A DNA stretch of 24,514 bases from the IMG/VR virus record IMGVR_UViG_3300007539_000213, positions 1-24,514 of that record. One strand, written 5' to 3'. The notes beneath the pieces are model-generated. The model searched no databases, was not told where the DNA came from, and saw nothing but the letters and a program-made list of their open reading frames with translations. Origin of the DNA: a virus. How positions within the stretch are numbered: position 1 is the first letter of the stretch; every line of letters starts with the position of its first letter. The position numbers were made by a program, and so were the translations under genes. This document shows, piece by piece, positions 1-6,133 of this stretch.

Positions 1-119
1 CACACAGAGAGTTGGTATCATCTTGGCTAAGTGCCTCAAAGGTTTTGTATTGTACTCTCAAATTTCAAACCTTATACCTTTATGTGCTACAAGCTACATA
101 CAGGTGTATGTAGATGTTT

Positions 120-141
120 ATGGTTAGCTACTGCTAACCAT
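120..141. repeat. Perfect 9-bp hairpin over a gene end
   Basis: ATGGTTAGC and GCTAACCAT flank a TACT loop. The hairpin contains the stop codon of the leftward gene that ends at 124. No T-run follows on either strand, so it is not a standard intrinsic terminator. The GGTTAG/CTAACC arm recurs in hairpins at 418-445 and 1553-1567. Confidence 0.7.
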
Positions 142-351
142 ACATGCGTCTGCAAACTTCTTTCTATCAAAGTTTGGATTATCTTCTTCAAGTGTCAAAG
201 CCACTTGGAAGATAACGTTAGTTAGTGCATCAAGAACGTAGTTCTTGGCTACATTTTTAGTTTCTTCATCGCTTTCAGCGAGTTCACGGAAACTATCTTT
301 CATAGCATTTCTAATAGCTTCAGCTATTAATGTATAGTGTTTTCTAGTCAT
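124..351 (-). CDS. Small phage protein, FDRxxF..AC family (hypothetical)
   Basis: Encodes 75 aa beginning MTRKHYTLIAEAIRNAM and ending with NPNFDRKKFADAC plus a short tail. From memory, small proteins beginning MTRKH(F/Y) with a late NP.FDR.RF..AC motif are common in many unrelated tailed phages; their function is unknown to me. The frame stays open upstream to 408, but the start at 351 has GGAG (complement of 357-360) five bases before the ATG, while the upstream ATG has none. The protein is largely helical in character, with no membrane segment. It is the leftmost complete gene of a leftward group. Several hairpins (231-247, 312-329, 170-176) lie inside it; the one at 312-329 encodes the palindromic peptide LIAEAI. 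Family assignment is by motif only. Confidence 0.75.
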   Translation of the reverse strand: MTRKHYTLIAEAIRNAMKDSFRELAESDEETKNVAKNYVLDALTNVIFQVALTLEEDNPNFDRKKFADACMVSSS

Positions 352-476
352 TGTTTCTCCAATCGTGGATAATTTCTTTGAAATTATAATAAATTTCTTC
401 ACATGCAATCTTGAACACTAACCACGCCATGTAAGACATGGTTAGCGTAAGAATAATTAAGATTAATGGTTGATAT
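352..476. other. Gap between leftward genes with two hairpins
   Basis: This 125-bp gap holds a perfect 8-bp hairpin with a TTT loop (369-387) and a bulged hairpin (418-445) whose inner stem is CCATGT/ACATGG around AAG. Neither is followed by a T-run on the leftward transcript, so I do not call a terminator. The second shares the CTAACC/GGTTAG arm with hairpins at 120-141 and 1553-1567. Confidence 0.5.
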
Positions 477-782
477 TTATACATAAATATCTTCCGTGTC
501 ATCTTCCTCGATGACTTCGTCAACGATATTGTCGCTGACTTGCATGAGGTCGATGTAATACCAACGTGGTTCAGTTCTATTCTTACCGAATAGCATATCT
601 AGTTCGGCGTCAATAGACTGTTCGATGAAACTATCAGTTTCATAATCCATGAACCTCTCCCACATAGGTGCAACAGTTGTAGAACAACTGTCAAGTTCGG
701 CAAAAATATCTTGCCCATATTCGACATAGTCGTTGTATAGTTCGTCGTATTCATCAGTGAATACCATGTTGTTGATTAGCAT
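477..782 (-). CDS. Very acidic small protein, unknown function
   Basis: Encodes 101 aa with 28 Asp/Glu against four Lys/Arg, so it is strongly negative along its whole length, ending in an IEEDDTEDIYV tail. The start at 782 is supported by AAAGGA (complement of 787-792) four bases upstream, the same type of ribosome site used by the next leftward gene. I recognise no family. Small, very acidic proteins in the non-structural part of phage genomes are sometimes DNA mimics (T7 Ocr is the best-known example), so an anti-restriction or decoy role is possible, but composition is the only support. Several perfect hairpins (472-491, 625-643, 673-691, 747-764) lie within or at the edge of the gene. 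Confidence 0.7.
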   Translation of the reverse strand: MLINNMVFTDEYDELYNDYVEYGQDIFAELDSCSTTVAPMWERFMDYETDSFIEQSIDAELDMLFGKNRTEPRWYYIDLMQVSDNIVDEVIEEDDTEDIYV

Positions 783-802
783 ATCGTCCTTTCCACGAAA
801 TT

Positions 803-844
803 TATATAAAAAATATCTTCACAAGTATCAGATATTTTTATATA
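803..844. repeat. Long AT-rich hairpin at a gene end, possible terminator
   Basis: Arms 803-817 and 831-844 pair over 14 bp with one extra A in the left arm (six A against five T) around a 13-nt loop. The hairpin straddles the stop of the leftward gene at 838. The leftward strand has a T-run inside the stem rather than after it, so termination is possible but not textbook. The hairpin at 1281-1321 has the same build. Confidence 0.5.
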
Positions 845-1137
845 CGGCAACAGTTATCAGCACCGTCTAATGCTTTATGAATAAAGCCATTAGGACATTG
901 TGTCGCTTCTACTTTATCTTTGGCTTTAAAAAGCCAAAACGGAGTATTTTCTTCCTGTACTTGTAGGCGATGTTCCATATCAGCAATGATATGACCATTT
1001 TCATCTCGCCACTTGCTTGGTTCAAGTATCGCTCTGCGATACTTACGTCCACGAGCAAACGCTACTTTACAAGCTACACAAGTAGCTTGATTACCACTAG
1101 CTTTGAATTTTGTAGAACAAAATTTACAGTTCTTCAT
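838..1137 (-). CDS. Zinc-finger protein (CX2C-X12-CX2C), hypothetical
   Basis: Encodes 99 aa starting MKNCKFCSTKF. Cysteines at 4, 7, 20 and 23 form a CX2C-X12-CX2C knuckle expected to bind one zinc ion, followed by a basic stretch (ARGRKYRR) suited to nucleic-acid binding. Three more cysteines sit near the C-terminus (QCPNG and DNCCRI), possibly a second, incomplete metal site. The start at 1137 is preferred to the in-frame TTG at 1143 because AAAGGA (complement of 1144-1149) lies six bases before the ATG. A small transcriptional or HNH-related regulator is possible, but no HNH histidines are in the right places. It is the first gene of the leftward group, and a large stem-loop (1159-1200) precedes its ribosome site. 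Confidence 0.7.
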   Translation of the reverse strand: MKNCKFCSTKFKASGNQATCVACKVAFARGRKYRRAILEPSKWRDENGHIIADMEHRLQVQEENTPFWLFKAKDKVEATQCPNGFIHKALDGADNCCRI

Positions 1138-1158
1138 TCGCAATCCTTTCCATCGCTT

Positions 1159-1200
1159 ATATATTTATTTACTTCACTATTACATAGTGAATAAATATAT
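1159..1200. repeat. Large stem-loop upstream of the zinc-finger gene
   Basis: The outer arms 1159-1168 and 1191-1200 (ATATATTTAT/ATAAATATAT) enclose an inner stem 1173-1180/1184-1191 (TTCACTAT/ATAGTGAA) with a TAC loop; four bases are unpaired on one side. In the leftward transcript it would end about ten bases before the AAAGGA ribosome site, so it could affect translation or RNA stability. No regulator is known. Confidence 0.6.
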
Positions 1201-1206
1201 AAATCA

Positions 1207-1269
1207 TCACAATCCACAATACAATCCACAATCTTCTTCATTACAACGTAATGACTTGTCGTTATTCAT
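1207..1269 (-). CDS. Possible 20-aa micro-ORF, cysteine-containing
   Basis: A leftward ATG at 1269 has AAAGG (complement of 1276-1280) six bases upstream, close to the ribosome sites of the neighbouring leftward genes. It reads 20 codons, ending in CNEEDCGLYCGL. The last part is a duplicated CGL unit produced by the tandem 12-bp DNA repeat at 1209-1232. The peptide is very short and has no recognised family; it may be an upstream leader peptide of the leftward group or chance. Only the ribosome site and position support it. Confidence 0.25.
   Translation of the reverse strand: MNNDKSLRCNEEDCGLYCGL
1209..1232. repeat. Tandem 12-bp direct repeat (2 copies)
   Basis: ACAATCCACAAT occurs twice in immediate tandem, upstream of the leftward gene group. 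It could be a protein-binding direct repeat or simple slippage. No further copies were seen nearby. Confidence 0.75.
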
Positions 1270-1280
1270 TGTCAGCCTTT

Positions 1281-1321
1281 CTTTAAAAAATACTTTCACT
1301 ACGTTACAAGTATTTTTAAAG
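1281..1321. repeat. Long A/T-rich hairpin in the intergenic region
   Basis: Arms 1281-1295 and 1308-1321 pair over 14 bp with one unpaired A (six A against five T) around a 12-nt loop. This copies the architecture of the hairpin at 803-844, including the odd A. It could be a terminator for a short transcript or a structural element. Confidence 0.55.
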
Positions 1322-1573
1322 GCAGTTCATACACTTGAACGTGCAGATGAAACAGTTTGTATCGAAGTAAAACAATATGTTTTATTCCACGACAAAGGAA
1401 GTCAAACCGTAACAATACTATGTATTGTTCAATCAAACCATACCATATCTAGTGGTACTAGATGTTGTGGTACAACATATAGTATGTCGTCAAAAGTTGG
1501 AGAACGTTGCATTAGCAACGAACCGTCAGACAGAACCTTTGACCCACGTATGCTAACCAAAGGTTAGTCATGT

Positions 1574-1678
1574 GTATATACGTACCCTAAAATTTATTTA
1601 CTGGTAAACGTCCGATAAAAGGAGAAAAACCTTTTATTTATTGGACGTAAACCTTAAAGGGCAGTAACGGACATATAC
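1574..1678. other. Compound nested fold (candidate structured RNA)
   Basis: The inner hairpin has ATAAAAGG (1615-1622) paired with CCTTTTAT (1630-1637), then ACGTCC (1608-1613) with GGACGT (1643-1648), then GGT with ACC. Around it CCCT (1585-1588) can pair with AGGG (1658-1661), and GTATAT (1574-1579) with ATATAC (1673-1678). The nested pairings suggest a stable RNA or cruciform-prone element of about 105 nt. No known riboswitch or RNA family is recognised. Confidence 0.4.
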
Positions 1679-1825
1679 GGTATACGTGAAAAAAAATTTG
1701 AAATTTAACGTTACAAGTTGCCTTGGGTAGTCAGTTTGTGGTAATCCCAGTCACTTTAATTTCTAAAGTCGCTGACCTTTCTGCCGTCCGATAGCTCTTA
1801 CCTGTACAAGTTTTATCCGTTAAAC

Positions 1826-1854
1826 TTGTTTGTTGCTATTATTTATACCATAAT
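1826..1854 (+). promoter_or_regulatory. Candidate promoter for the structural genes
   Basis: TTGTTT (1826-1831) and CATAAT (1849-1854) are separated by 17 bases. The -10 matches the sigma-70 consensus at five of six bases, the -35 at only three of six. A start near 1861 would leave a leader of about 23 nt before terL. A perfect 8-bp inverted repeat (1806-1813/1822-1829) overlaps the -35 and could be an operator. Confidence 0.35.
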
Positions 1855-1883
1855 TAAAAAGATAACACAAGTTAGTTAGGATT

Positions 1884-3785
1884 ATGGCAAAAAACATTAG
1901 ATGTGGCAAAGTAGGTTGTCAGAAGAAGTTAGCCCAAGGTAGAAGAAAATACTGTTCTGATAATTGTCAGTCTGCTCAATACATGAGAAATAGACGTAGA
2001 GGTAAAGAAGAAATCAAACCTATTAATGCAGAGAGAGATACTGCTGCATCAGCACGTCGTGGTCCTCTCTATGATGCTTTCAGGAAGTCAGAGATAGCTG
2101 ATTTAGTAGCAGAAGGAGAAATGGACCAAAAGGATGCTGCTGATATTTTAGGCACAACCAGTGCTACCATCTCTCGTTTACTAGCAGCAATGAAAGAAGA
2201 CCAGTTTAATGCAGGACTGCAAGAGGAATGGGAAATATCTGAAGAAGCCTTAGAAACTACAAAAAATTTTTCGACGTTTAGAGATACATATTTTAAAACT
2301 GAAACTGGCGATAAGTACGAAACTGCTGACTTTCATTTGAAATGGATTAATTCGATTGTTGACGCTATAGAACACGGAAAAGAACTTGTTATACTTTCTC
2401 CTCCACGTCATGGTAAGACGGAACTGTTAGTACATTTTGCAGTGTGGCAAATCATCCGTAATCCGAACATACGTATCATGTGGGTCGGTGGTAACGAAGA
2501 CATTGCTAAGAACGCTGTATCGGCTGTATTAGACCATTTAGACAGCAATAGGACGCTAATAGAAGACTTCTGTGGTCCTAGCCGTAGTTTTAAACCTGAA
2601 ACACGTAGTGGTAAGAATTGGTCACAAAATCAATTTACTGTTGCTACTAGAACAGTGACAGGTATTAAATCTCCGACAATGGTAGCAGTTGGTAAGGGAG
2701 GTAAAATTCTATCTCGTGACTGTGACATTATTATTGCAGACGACATTGAAGACCATTCTACAACTATCCAACCTAGTAACAGAGAGCATACAAGAAGTTG
2801 GTGGACTACTACTTTATCATCACGTAAAGAGGAACACACAGCTATTGTTGTAATTGGTTCAAGACAACATCCTGATGACTTATATCATCATTTGTTAGGT
2901 AACGACCAATACGAAAACATAGTCGAAACAGCACATGACCTGGAGTGTACTATTCCTGAAGAAGATATAGACGGACATACTGACTGTATGTTATGGGGTG
3001 GCAAGAGAACGTACAAATGGTTGAAGTCACGTATGGCTGCAGCAGAAACTACTGGTGGTAGAAACGTATTTGATATGGTATATCTCAATCAAGCATACAG
3101 CGTAGGTATGACAATTTTTAATTTAGAAGATATTGAAAGTTGTTATAGACCAAACTTAATTGTTGGACAAATACCAAATAGAAATTTACATTTAGTAGCA
3201 GGACTAGACCCTGCATCAAGTGGACATCAAGCTGCATTCCTATGGGGATATGATGTTGTTAAAAAAGAATACTACATGATTGATAATGACAACAGACAAG
3301 GTGGTGGAACTAAAGCAGCGTATGAGATTATAGAAAAATGGTTTAAGCAATATAGATTACAAGAATGGGTTATTGAAGAAAATGGTTTTCAGACTGCTAT
3401 ACGACAAGACGAAAAGATAAAGAAACTTGCGTATGAATGTGGTATTGTATTAACAGGAACAAAGACTGGTACAAATAAACATGACCCAATGTTCGGAGTT
3501 GGTGCGATGAGTGAATTGTTCGAAGAAGGGCGTATACATTTACCAGTTGGCGATGCGTTAAGTCGTGACAAGGTTGGTGCTTATAAGTCACAGTTGGTTT
3601 ACTTTGATGGCAAACCACAGAATAGAAGAACTAAGCATAAAACTGACTTGGTCATGGCTTCGTGGTTTCCTATGAAGATTTTTAGAAGATTGACTAAAGA
3701 GAGGTCAGCAATGATAGGGTTAGATTACACTCCTAGTTTTAGCGACTGGGACATTAATGATTGGAACGAAGCACCATGGCGATAA
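1884..3785 (+). CDS. terL: Terminase large subunit with N-terminal zinc-finger/HTH region
   Basis: TerL is the packaging motor: it pumps DNA through the portal into the procapsid and cuts the concatemer. The 633-aa protein shows both catalytic domains. In the ATPase, Walker A is SPPRHGKT (172-179) and Walker B is DIIIADDIED (281-290). The RNase H-like nuclease has Asp442 (LDPASS), the Glu pair 498-499 (VIEEN) and Asp588 (KTDLVMA). Unusually, about 130 residues precede the motor: four cysteines (7, 12, 24, 28; CX4C-X11-CX3C) form a zinc-binding knuckle, followed by a basic stretch and a helix-turn-helix (about 72-105, with QKDAADILGTTSATISRLL) like those of small terminases or sigma-type regulators. 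No separate terS is seen in the window. The ribosome site (TTAGGA) is weak. The stop overlaps the portal start as TAATG. Confidence 0.95.
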   Translation: MAKNIRCGKVGCQKKLAQGRRKYCSDNCQSAQYMRNRRRGKEEIKPINAERDTAASARRGPLYDAFRKSEIADLVAEGEMDQKDAADILGTTSATISRLLAAMKEDQFNAGLQEEWEISEEALETTKNFSTFRDTYFKTETGDKYETADFHLKWINSIVDAIEHGKELVILSPPRHGKTELLVHFAVWQIIRNPNIRIMWVGGNEDIAKNAVSAVLDHLDSNRTLIEDFCGPSRSFKPETRSGKNWSQNQFTVATRTVTGIKSPTMVAVGKGGKILSRDCDIIIADDIEDHSTTIQPSNREHTRSWWTTTLSSRKEEHTAIVVIGSRQHPDDLYHHLLGNDQYENIVETAHDLECTIPEEDIDGHTDCMLWGGKRTYKWLKSRMAAAETTGGRNVFDMVYLNQAYSVGMTIFNLEDIESCYRPNLIVGQIPNRNLHLVAGLDPASSGHQAAFLWGYDVVKKEYYMIDNDNRQGGGTKAAYEIIEKWFKQYRLQEWVIEENGFQTAIRQDEKIKKLAYECGIVLTGTKTGTNKHDPMFGVGAMSELFEEGRIHLPVGDALSRDKVGAYKSQLVYFDGKPQNRRTKHKTDLVMASWFPMKIFRRLTKERSAMIGLDYTPSFSDWDINDWNEAPWR

Positions 3786-5527
3786 TGAAAAAGAACATTA
3801 AAACTATTTTAGATAATGTTAATGCCTTAATGGATAACAACGCAGAACAACAACTTATGCGTTATCGTATTCGTTCAATTATGGATGGTGGTATCGATGG
3901 TATGAGAGCATTGCTTGGACCAAACATGGATAACATGGATGCAGATACTTTACCTGCACCAAATCTTTTAGTATCAGGATTAGATAGATTAGCACAAAAG
4001 ATTTCAGGAGTACCTGACATACGTGTTGATAGAGTTAATGACAAAGATAGTGAACGTGCTAGAAAACGAGCAGAAAAACTAGAACGTATTGTATCTTCTT
4101 ATGATGATAAGCAAAAACTTAAACAACAATTAGGTCAAGTATCACGATGGCTTCCTGGATATGGTTATATCTCATGGGTTATAAAAACAATTAAAGATGT
4201 TGATGGTAATTATTTTCCTTATGCAGAATTACGTGACCCATACAATACTTATCCTGGACACTTAGGTGCTGACCAACAACCTGATGAGATAGCTTATGTA
4301 CGAAGAATACCTTTGTACAAACTTATACAGATTTATCCTGAACATGCTGTTGCTTTAAAAGCAGACGATAAAACTAAAAAACCTGAACCTGCAGGAGAAA
4401 GTTTTTATTCTATGACACTTGATGACCAACAAGAACAATGGGAAAACGATAATGGTAAAGGTGTTGTAGTTGTAGAGTATTACGACGACAGTGGTATGTA
4501 CATTGTTGTACCACATAAAAAGATATTATTAGATTTTGTTGAGAACCCATTAAAGAGTGGTCCACAGTTTATATTTGCTAAAAGATTTTCTTTTAATGAA
4601 CTTAAAGGACAATATGACCATGTCTTAGGTTTAATGTCACAAATGGCAAAGATAAATATTTTATCTACGATTGCTATGGAAGATGCAGTCTTTACTGAAA
4701 CAAACATATCAGGAGAATTAGAGAGTGGTCAGTATCGTAAAGGCAGACACGCTATTAACTATTTAGCACCTGGTACACAAGTATCTAAACCTGTTAACAA
4801 TTTACCTTATCAATTATTTAATCAAGTTGATAGATTAGAAAGACAGTTGAGATTAGTTGCAGGTTATCCTGTTACTGATGATGCACAATCTCCTAACAGT
4901 TTTGTTACTGGTAGAGGATTAGATGAACTTAATGCTTCAATGTCTTTAATGATAGGAGAGTATAGAAACATACTAGGAGATGCTTTACAAGAACTAGATG
5001 CTAAAAGACTTGAAATGGATGAATTGTTATTTGATAAGTCTAAAGCATTAGTAGGACATAGGAAAGGTTCTGCTTTCTCTGAAACTTATAAACCATCTAT
5101 TGATATTGCTAAGAACTATAGAACAAGACGTGTTTATGGTGTTATGGCAGGATTTGATGAGCCACAAAAAATTGTTACAGGTTTACAGCTTATACAAGCA
5201 AACATTATTGATAAGCAAACTTTACAGGATAACTTGACAGGATTAGATAATATTCCTGCCATTAATGAAAGAATAAGAAAACAAAAAGCAGAAGATTTAT
5301 TATTTGAAACCTTATTAGCTAGAGCAAATCAAGGCGATACACAAGCAACTATGGCTGTTGTAGAAATATATAAACAACCTGATGATATGCAAATGATACT
5401 TAATAAATTCTTTACACCTGAAGAACCACAGCTATCTCCTGAAGAAATGGCAATGATGGGTCAACAGCAGATGCCACAGTTATCACAAGGTGGTTTAGCA
5501 CAAATGGCATTAGGATTACCTGGATAA
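3785..5527 (+). CDS. Portal protein
   Basis: The portal forms the ring at one head vertex that serves as DNA gate, nucleation point for head assembly and docking site for TerL. The call rests on position directly after terL, a length (580 aa) in the usual portal range, and a mixed-helical sequence with segments typical of portals, such as APNLLVSGLDRLAQKISG near the N-terminus, a WLPGYGYISWV strand (about 120-130), YAELRDPYNTYPG and a long helical region around VDRLERQLRLVAGYP. The C-terminus is Gln/Met/Pro-rich. The frame extends upstream to a TTG at 3761 and an ATG at 3776. I chose 3785 because TAATG overlap with the preceding stop is the rule at four other junctions here. No protease is fused. 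Confidence 0.85.
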   Translation: MKKNIKTILDNVNALMDNNAEQQLMRYRIRSIMDGGIDGMRALLGPNMDNMDADTLPAPNLLVSGLDRLAQKISGVPDIRVDRVNDKDSERARKRAEKLERIVSSYDDKQKLKQQLGQVSRWLPGYGYISWVIKTIKDVDGNYFPYAELRDPYNTYPGHLGADQQPDEIAYVRRIPLYKLIQIYPEHAVALKADDKTKKPEPAGESFYSMTLDDQQEQWENDNGKGVVVVEYYDDSGMYIVVPHKKILLDFVENPLKSGPQFIFAKRFSFNELKGQYDHVLGLMSQMAKINILSTIAMEDAVFTETNISGELESGQYRKGRHAINYLAPGTQVSKPVNNLPYQLFNQVDRLERQLRLVAGYPVTDDAQSPNSFVTGRGLDELNASMSLMIGEYRNILGDALQELDAKRLEMDELLFDKSKALVGHRKGSAFSETYKPSIDIAKNYRTRRVYGVMAGFDEPQKIVTGLQLIQANIIDKQTLQDNLTGLDNIPAINERIRKQKAEDLLFETLLARANQGDTQATMAVVEIYKQPDDMQMILNKFFTPEEPQLSPEEMAMMGQQQMPQLSQGGLAQMALGLPG

Positions 5528-5730
5528 TGGAATTTAACGACGACTTCTTTAATATAGTTATGAACTCTTTGAATGGAGTTGGTGGCTTTAATAAAAAAGA
5601 TTTTATACCTCCAATGCAAATGTGGCAAGTAATTATACCTATGCCAGGCATGATGATTTTATTAGACAGAGAAATATTAAGACAATACTTAGATGAAAGC
5701 GATGAAGATTATGGCGAAGAAGCGTACTAG
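5527..5730 (+). CDS. Small hypothetical protein in the head module
   Basis: Encodes 67 aa starting with the A of the portal stop (TAATG). A central hydrophobic stretch rich in Pro and Met (IPPMQMWQVIIPMPGMMILL) is followed by an acidic, Tyr-containing tail (DESDEDYGEEAY). The hydrophobic part contains prolines and is short, so a true membrane helix is doubtful. I recognise no family. Placement between portal and the 140-aa protein, tight coupling at both ends, and overlap of its 3' end with the next gene argue that it is real and made together with the portal. Confidence 0.65.
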   Translation: MEFNDDFFNIVMNSLNGVGGFNKKDFIPPMQMWQVIIPMPGMMILLDREILRQYLDESDEDYGEEAY

Positions 5731-6133
5731 AGGAGGTTATAGACAACCTGCTAATCCTGCACCAGTAAGTGGACCTGGTGCTTTATCAGCTAGAACTGAT
5801 GGTGGTCCAGGTAGTGCTACACAACCTATTAGAAGAATACCTGGCGTAGATTACGGAGAACAACAAGCATTATCAGAACAACAAGCAGCAGCACCATTAC
5901 CTGCTGAACCTACAGTTCCATCAAGAGGTATGGCTACGCCTAGACCTCCATTAAACAGAGATGTCTTTAGACCAACAGATGTACCTGGCGAAGACCCACG
6001 TACAGCAGGAATTAATCCTGCAGAAGCAGCACCTGACAATACATTGTTAGCTTTAAAAGCTATGTATCAAGTATCAGGATTTAATCCAGTAATTAGTCAA
6101 TTAATACATAACTATGAACAAAGAGGTTTATAA
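5711..6133 (+). CDS. Proline/alanine-rich phage protein with GPGALS/RTDGG motif
   Basis: Encodes 140 aa starting MAKKRTRGGYRQPANP, then PVSGPGALSARTDGG (about 15-30), IPGVDYGEQQALSEQQ, a Pro-rich linker and a C-terminal helix (LLALKAMYQVSGFNPVISQLI). From memory, proteins with a PAPVSGPGALS-RTDGG core and a YGE motif sit just after the portal in many actinobacteriophages; their function is not established, though a minor head or connector role fits the position. In-frame ATGs at 5693 and 5702 are possible starts. 5711 is chosen because the basic MAKKRTRGGY start resembles the family; no ribosome site decides it. It overlaps the previous gene by 20 bases and ends in TAATG into the giant gene. 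Confidence 0.75.
   Translation: MAKKRTRGGYRQPANPAPVSGPGALSARTDGGPGSATQPIRRIPGVDYGEQQALSEQQAAAPLPAEPTVPSRGMATPRPPLNRDVFRPTDVPGEDPRTAGINPAEAAPDNTLLALKAMYQVSGFNPVISQLIHNYEQRGL

Larger units (their letters stand above)
1..1829. repeat. Dense field of short perfect hairpins
   Basis: Inverted repeats occur about every 50 bp through genes and gaps. Arms with short loops include 94-101/106-113, 120-128/133-141, 231-237/241-247, 312-319/322-329, 369-376/380-387, 472-480/483-491, 625-632/636-643, 673-680/684-691, 747-753/758-764, 872-878/881-887, 919-926/931-938, 976-982/987-993, 1024-1032/1036-1044, 1070-1077/1082-1089, 1106-1113/1117-1124, 1173-1180/1184-1191, 1238-1244/1248-1254, 1368-1374/1378-1384, 1411-1418/1422-1429, 1447-1453/1457-1463 and 1462-1468/1472-1478. 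Weaker ones include 153-159/170-176, 189-194/202-207, 427-432/436-441, 498-503/510-515, 577-582/588-593, 1505-1510/1515-1520, 1553-1558/1562-1567, 1753-1758/1764-1769 and 1806-1813/1822-1829. Twelve of the 21 strong ones have 3-nt loops. Arm sequences mostly differ, so this is not a dispersed repeat family or CRISPR. Pairings were read by eye. Confidence 0.85.
1138..1883. other. 746-bp region with no convincing gene, highly structured
   Basis: The stretch between the leftward group and terL is full of inverted repeats. It includes a large stem-loop at 1159-1200, a tandem 12-bp direct repeat at 1209-1232, a long A/T hairpin at 1281-1321, two adjacent 7-bp hairpins with identical GGT loops (1447-1463, 1462-1478) and a compound fold at 1574-1678. 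One rightward frame stays open from 1103 to 1567, but its first ATG lies inside the leftward gene, no ribosome site is visible, and the only later ATG codons leave 27 codons or fewer. I therefore do not call it a gene. No tRNA was recognised. The region probably holds divergent promoters and may encode structured RNA. Confidence 0.6.

Noticed and set aside
31-225. Rightward 64-codon frame at the left edge
   Set aside because: It runs over two hairpins and antisense to a leftward gene with a clear ribosome site and a family-like motif. It has no ribosome site or recognisable sequence.
1429-1512. Leftward 27-aa frame starting at 1512
   Set aside because: No ribosome site precedes the ATG, and it overlaps several hairpins. 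Nothing supports translation.
1-1829. CRISPR array or dispersed repeat family
   Set aside because: The hairpins do not share a repeat sequence (apart from three with CTAACC/GGTTAG), and there are no equal spacers or cas genes.
1690-1880. tRNA gene before terL
   Set aside because: I found no cloverleaf, TTC-loop motif or acceptor stem; only simple hairpins are present.
3761-3784. Upstream TTG (3761) or ATG (3776) as the portal start
   Set aside because: Both lie deep in terL without a good ribosome site. The TAATG overlap at 3785 matches four other gene junctions here.
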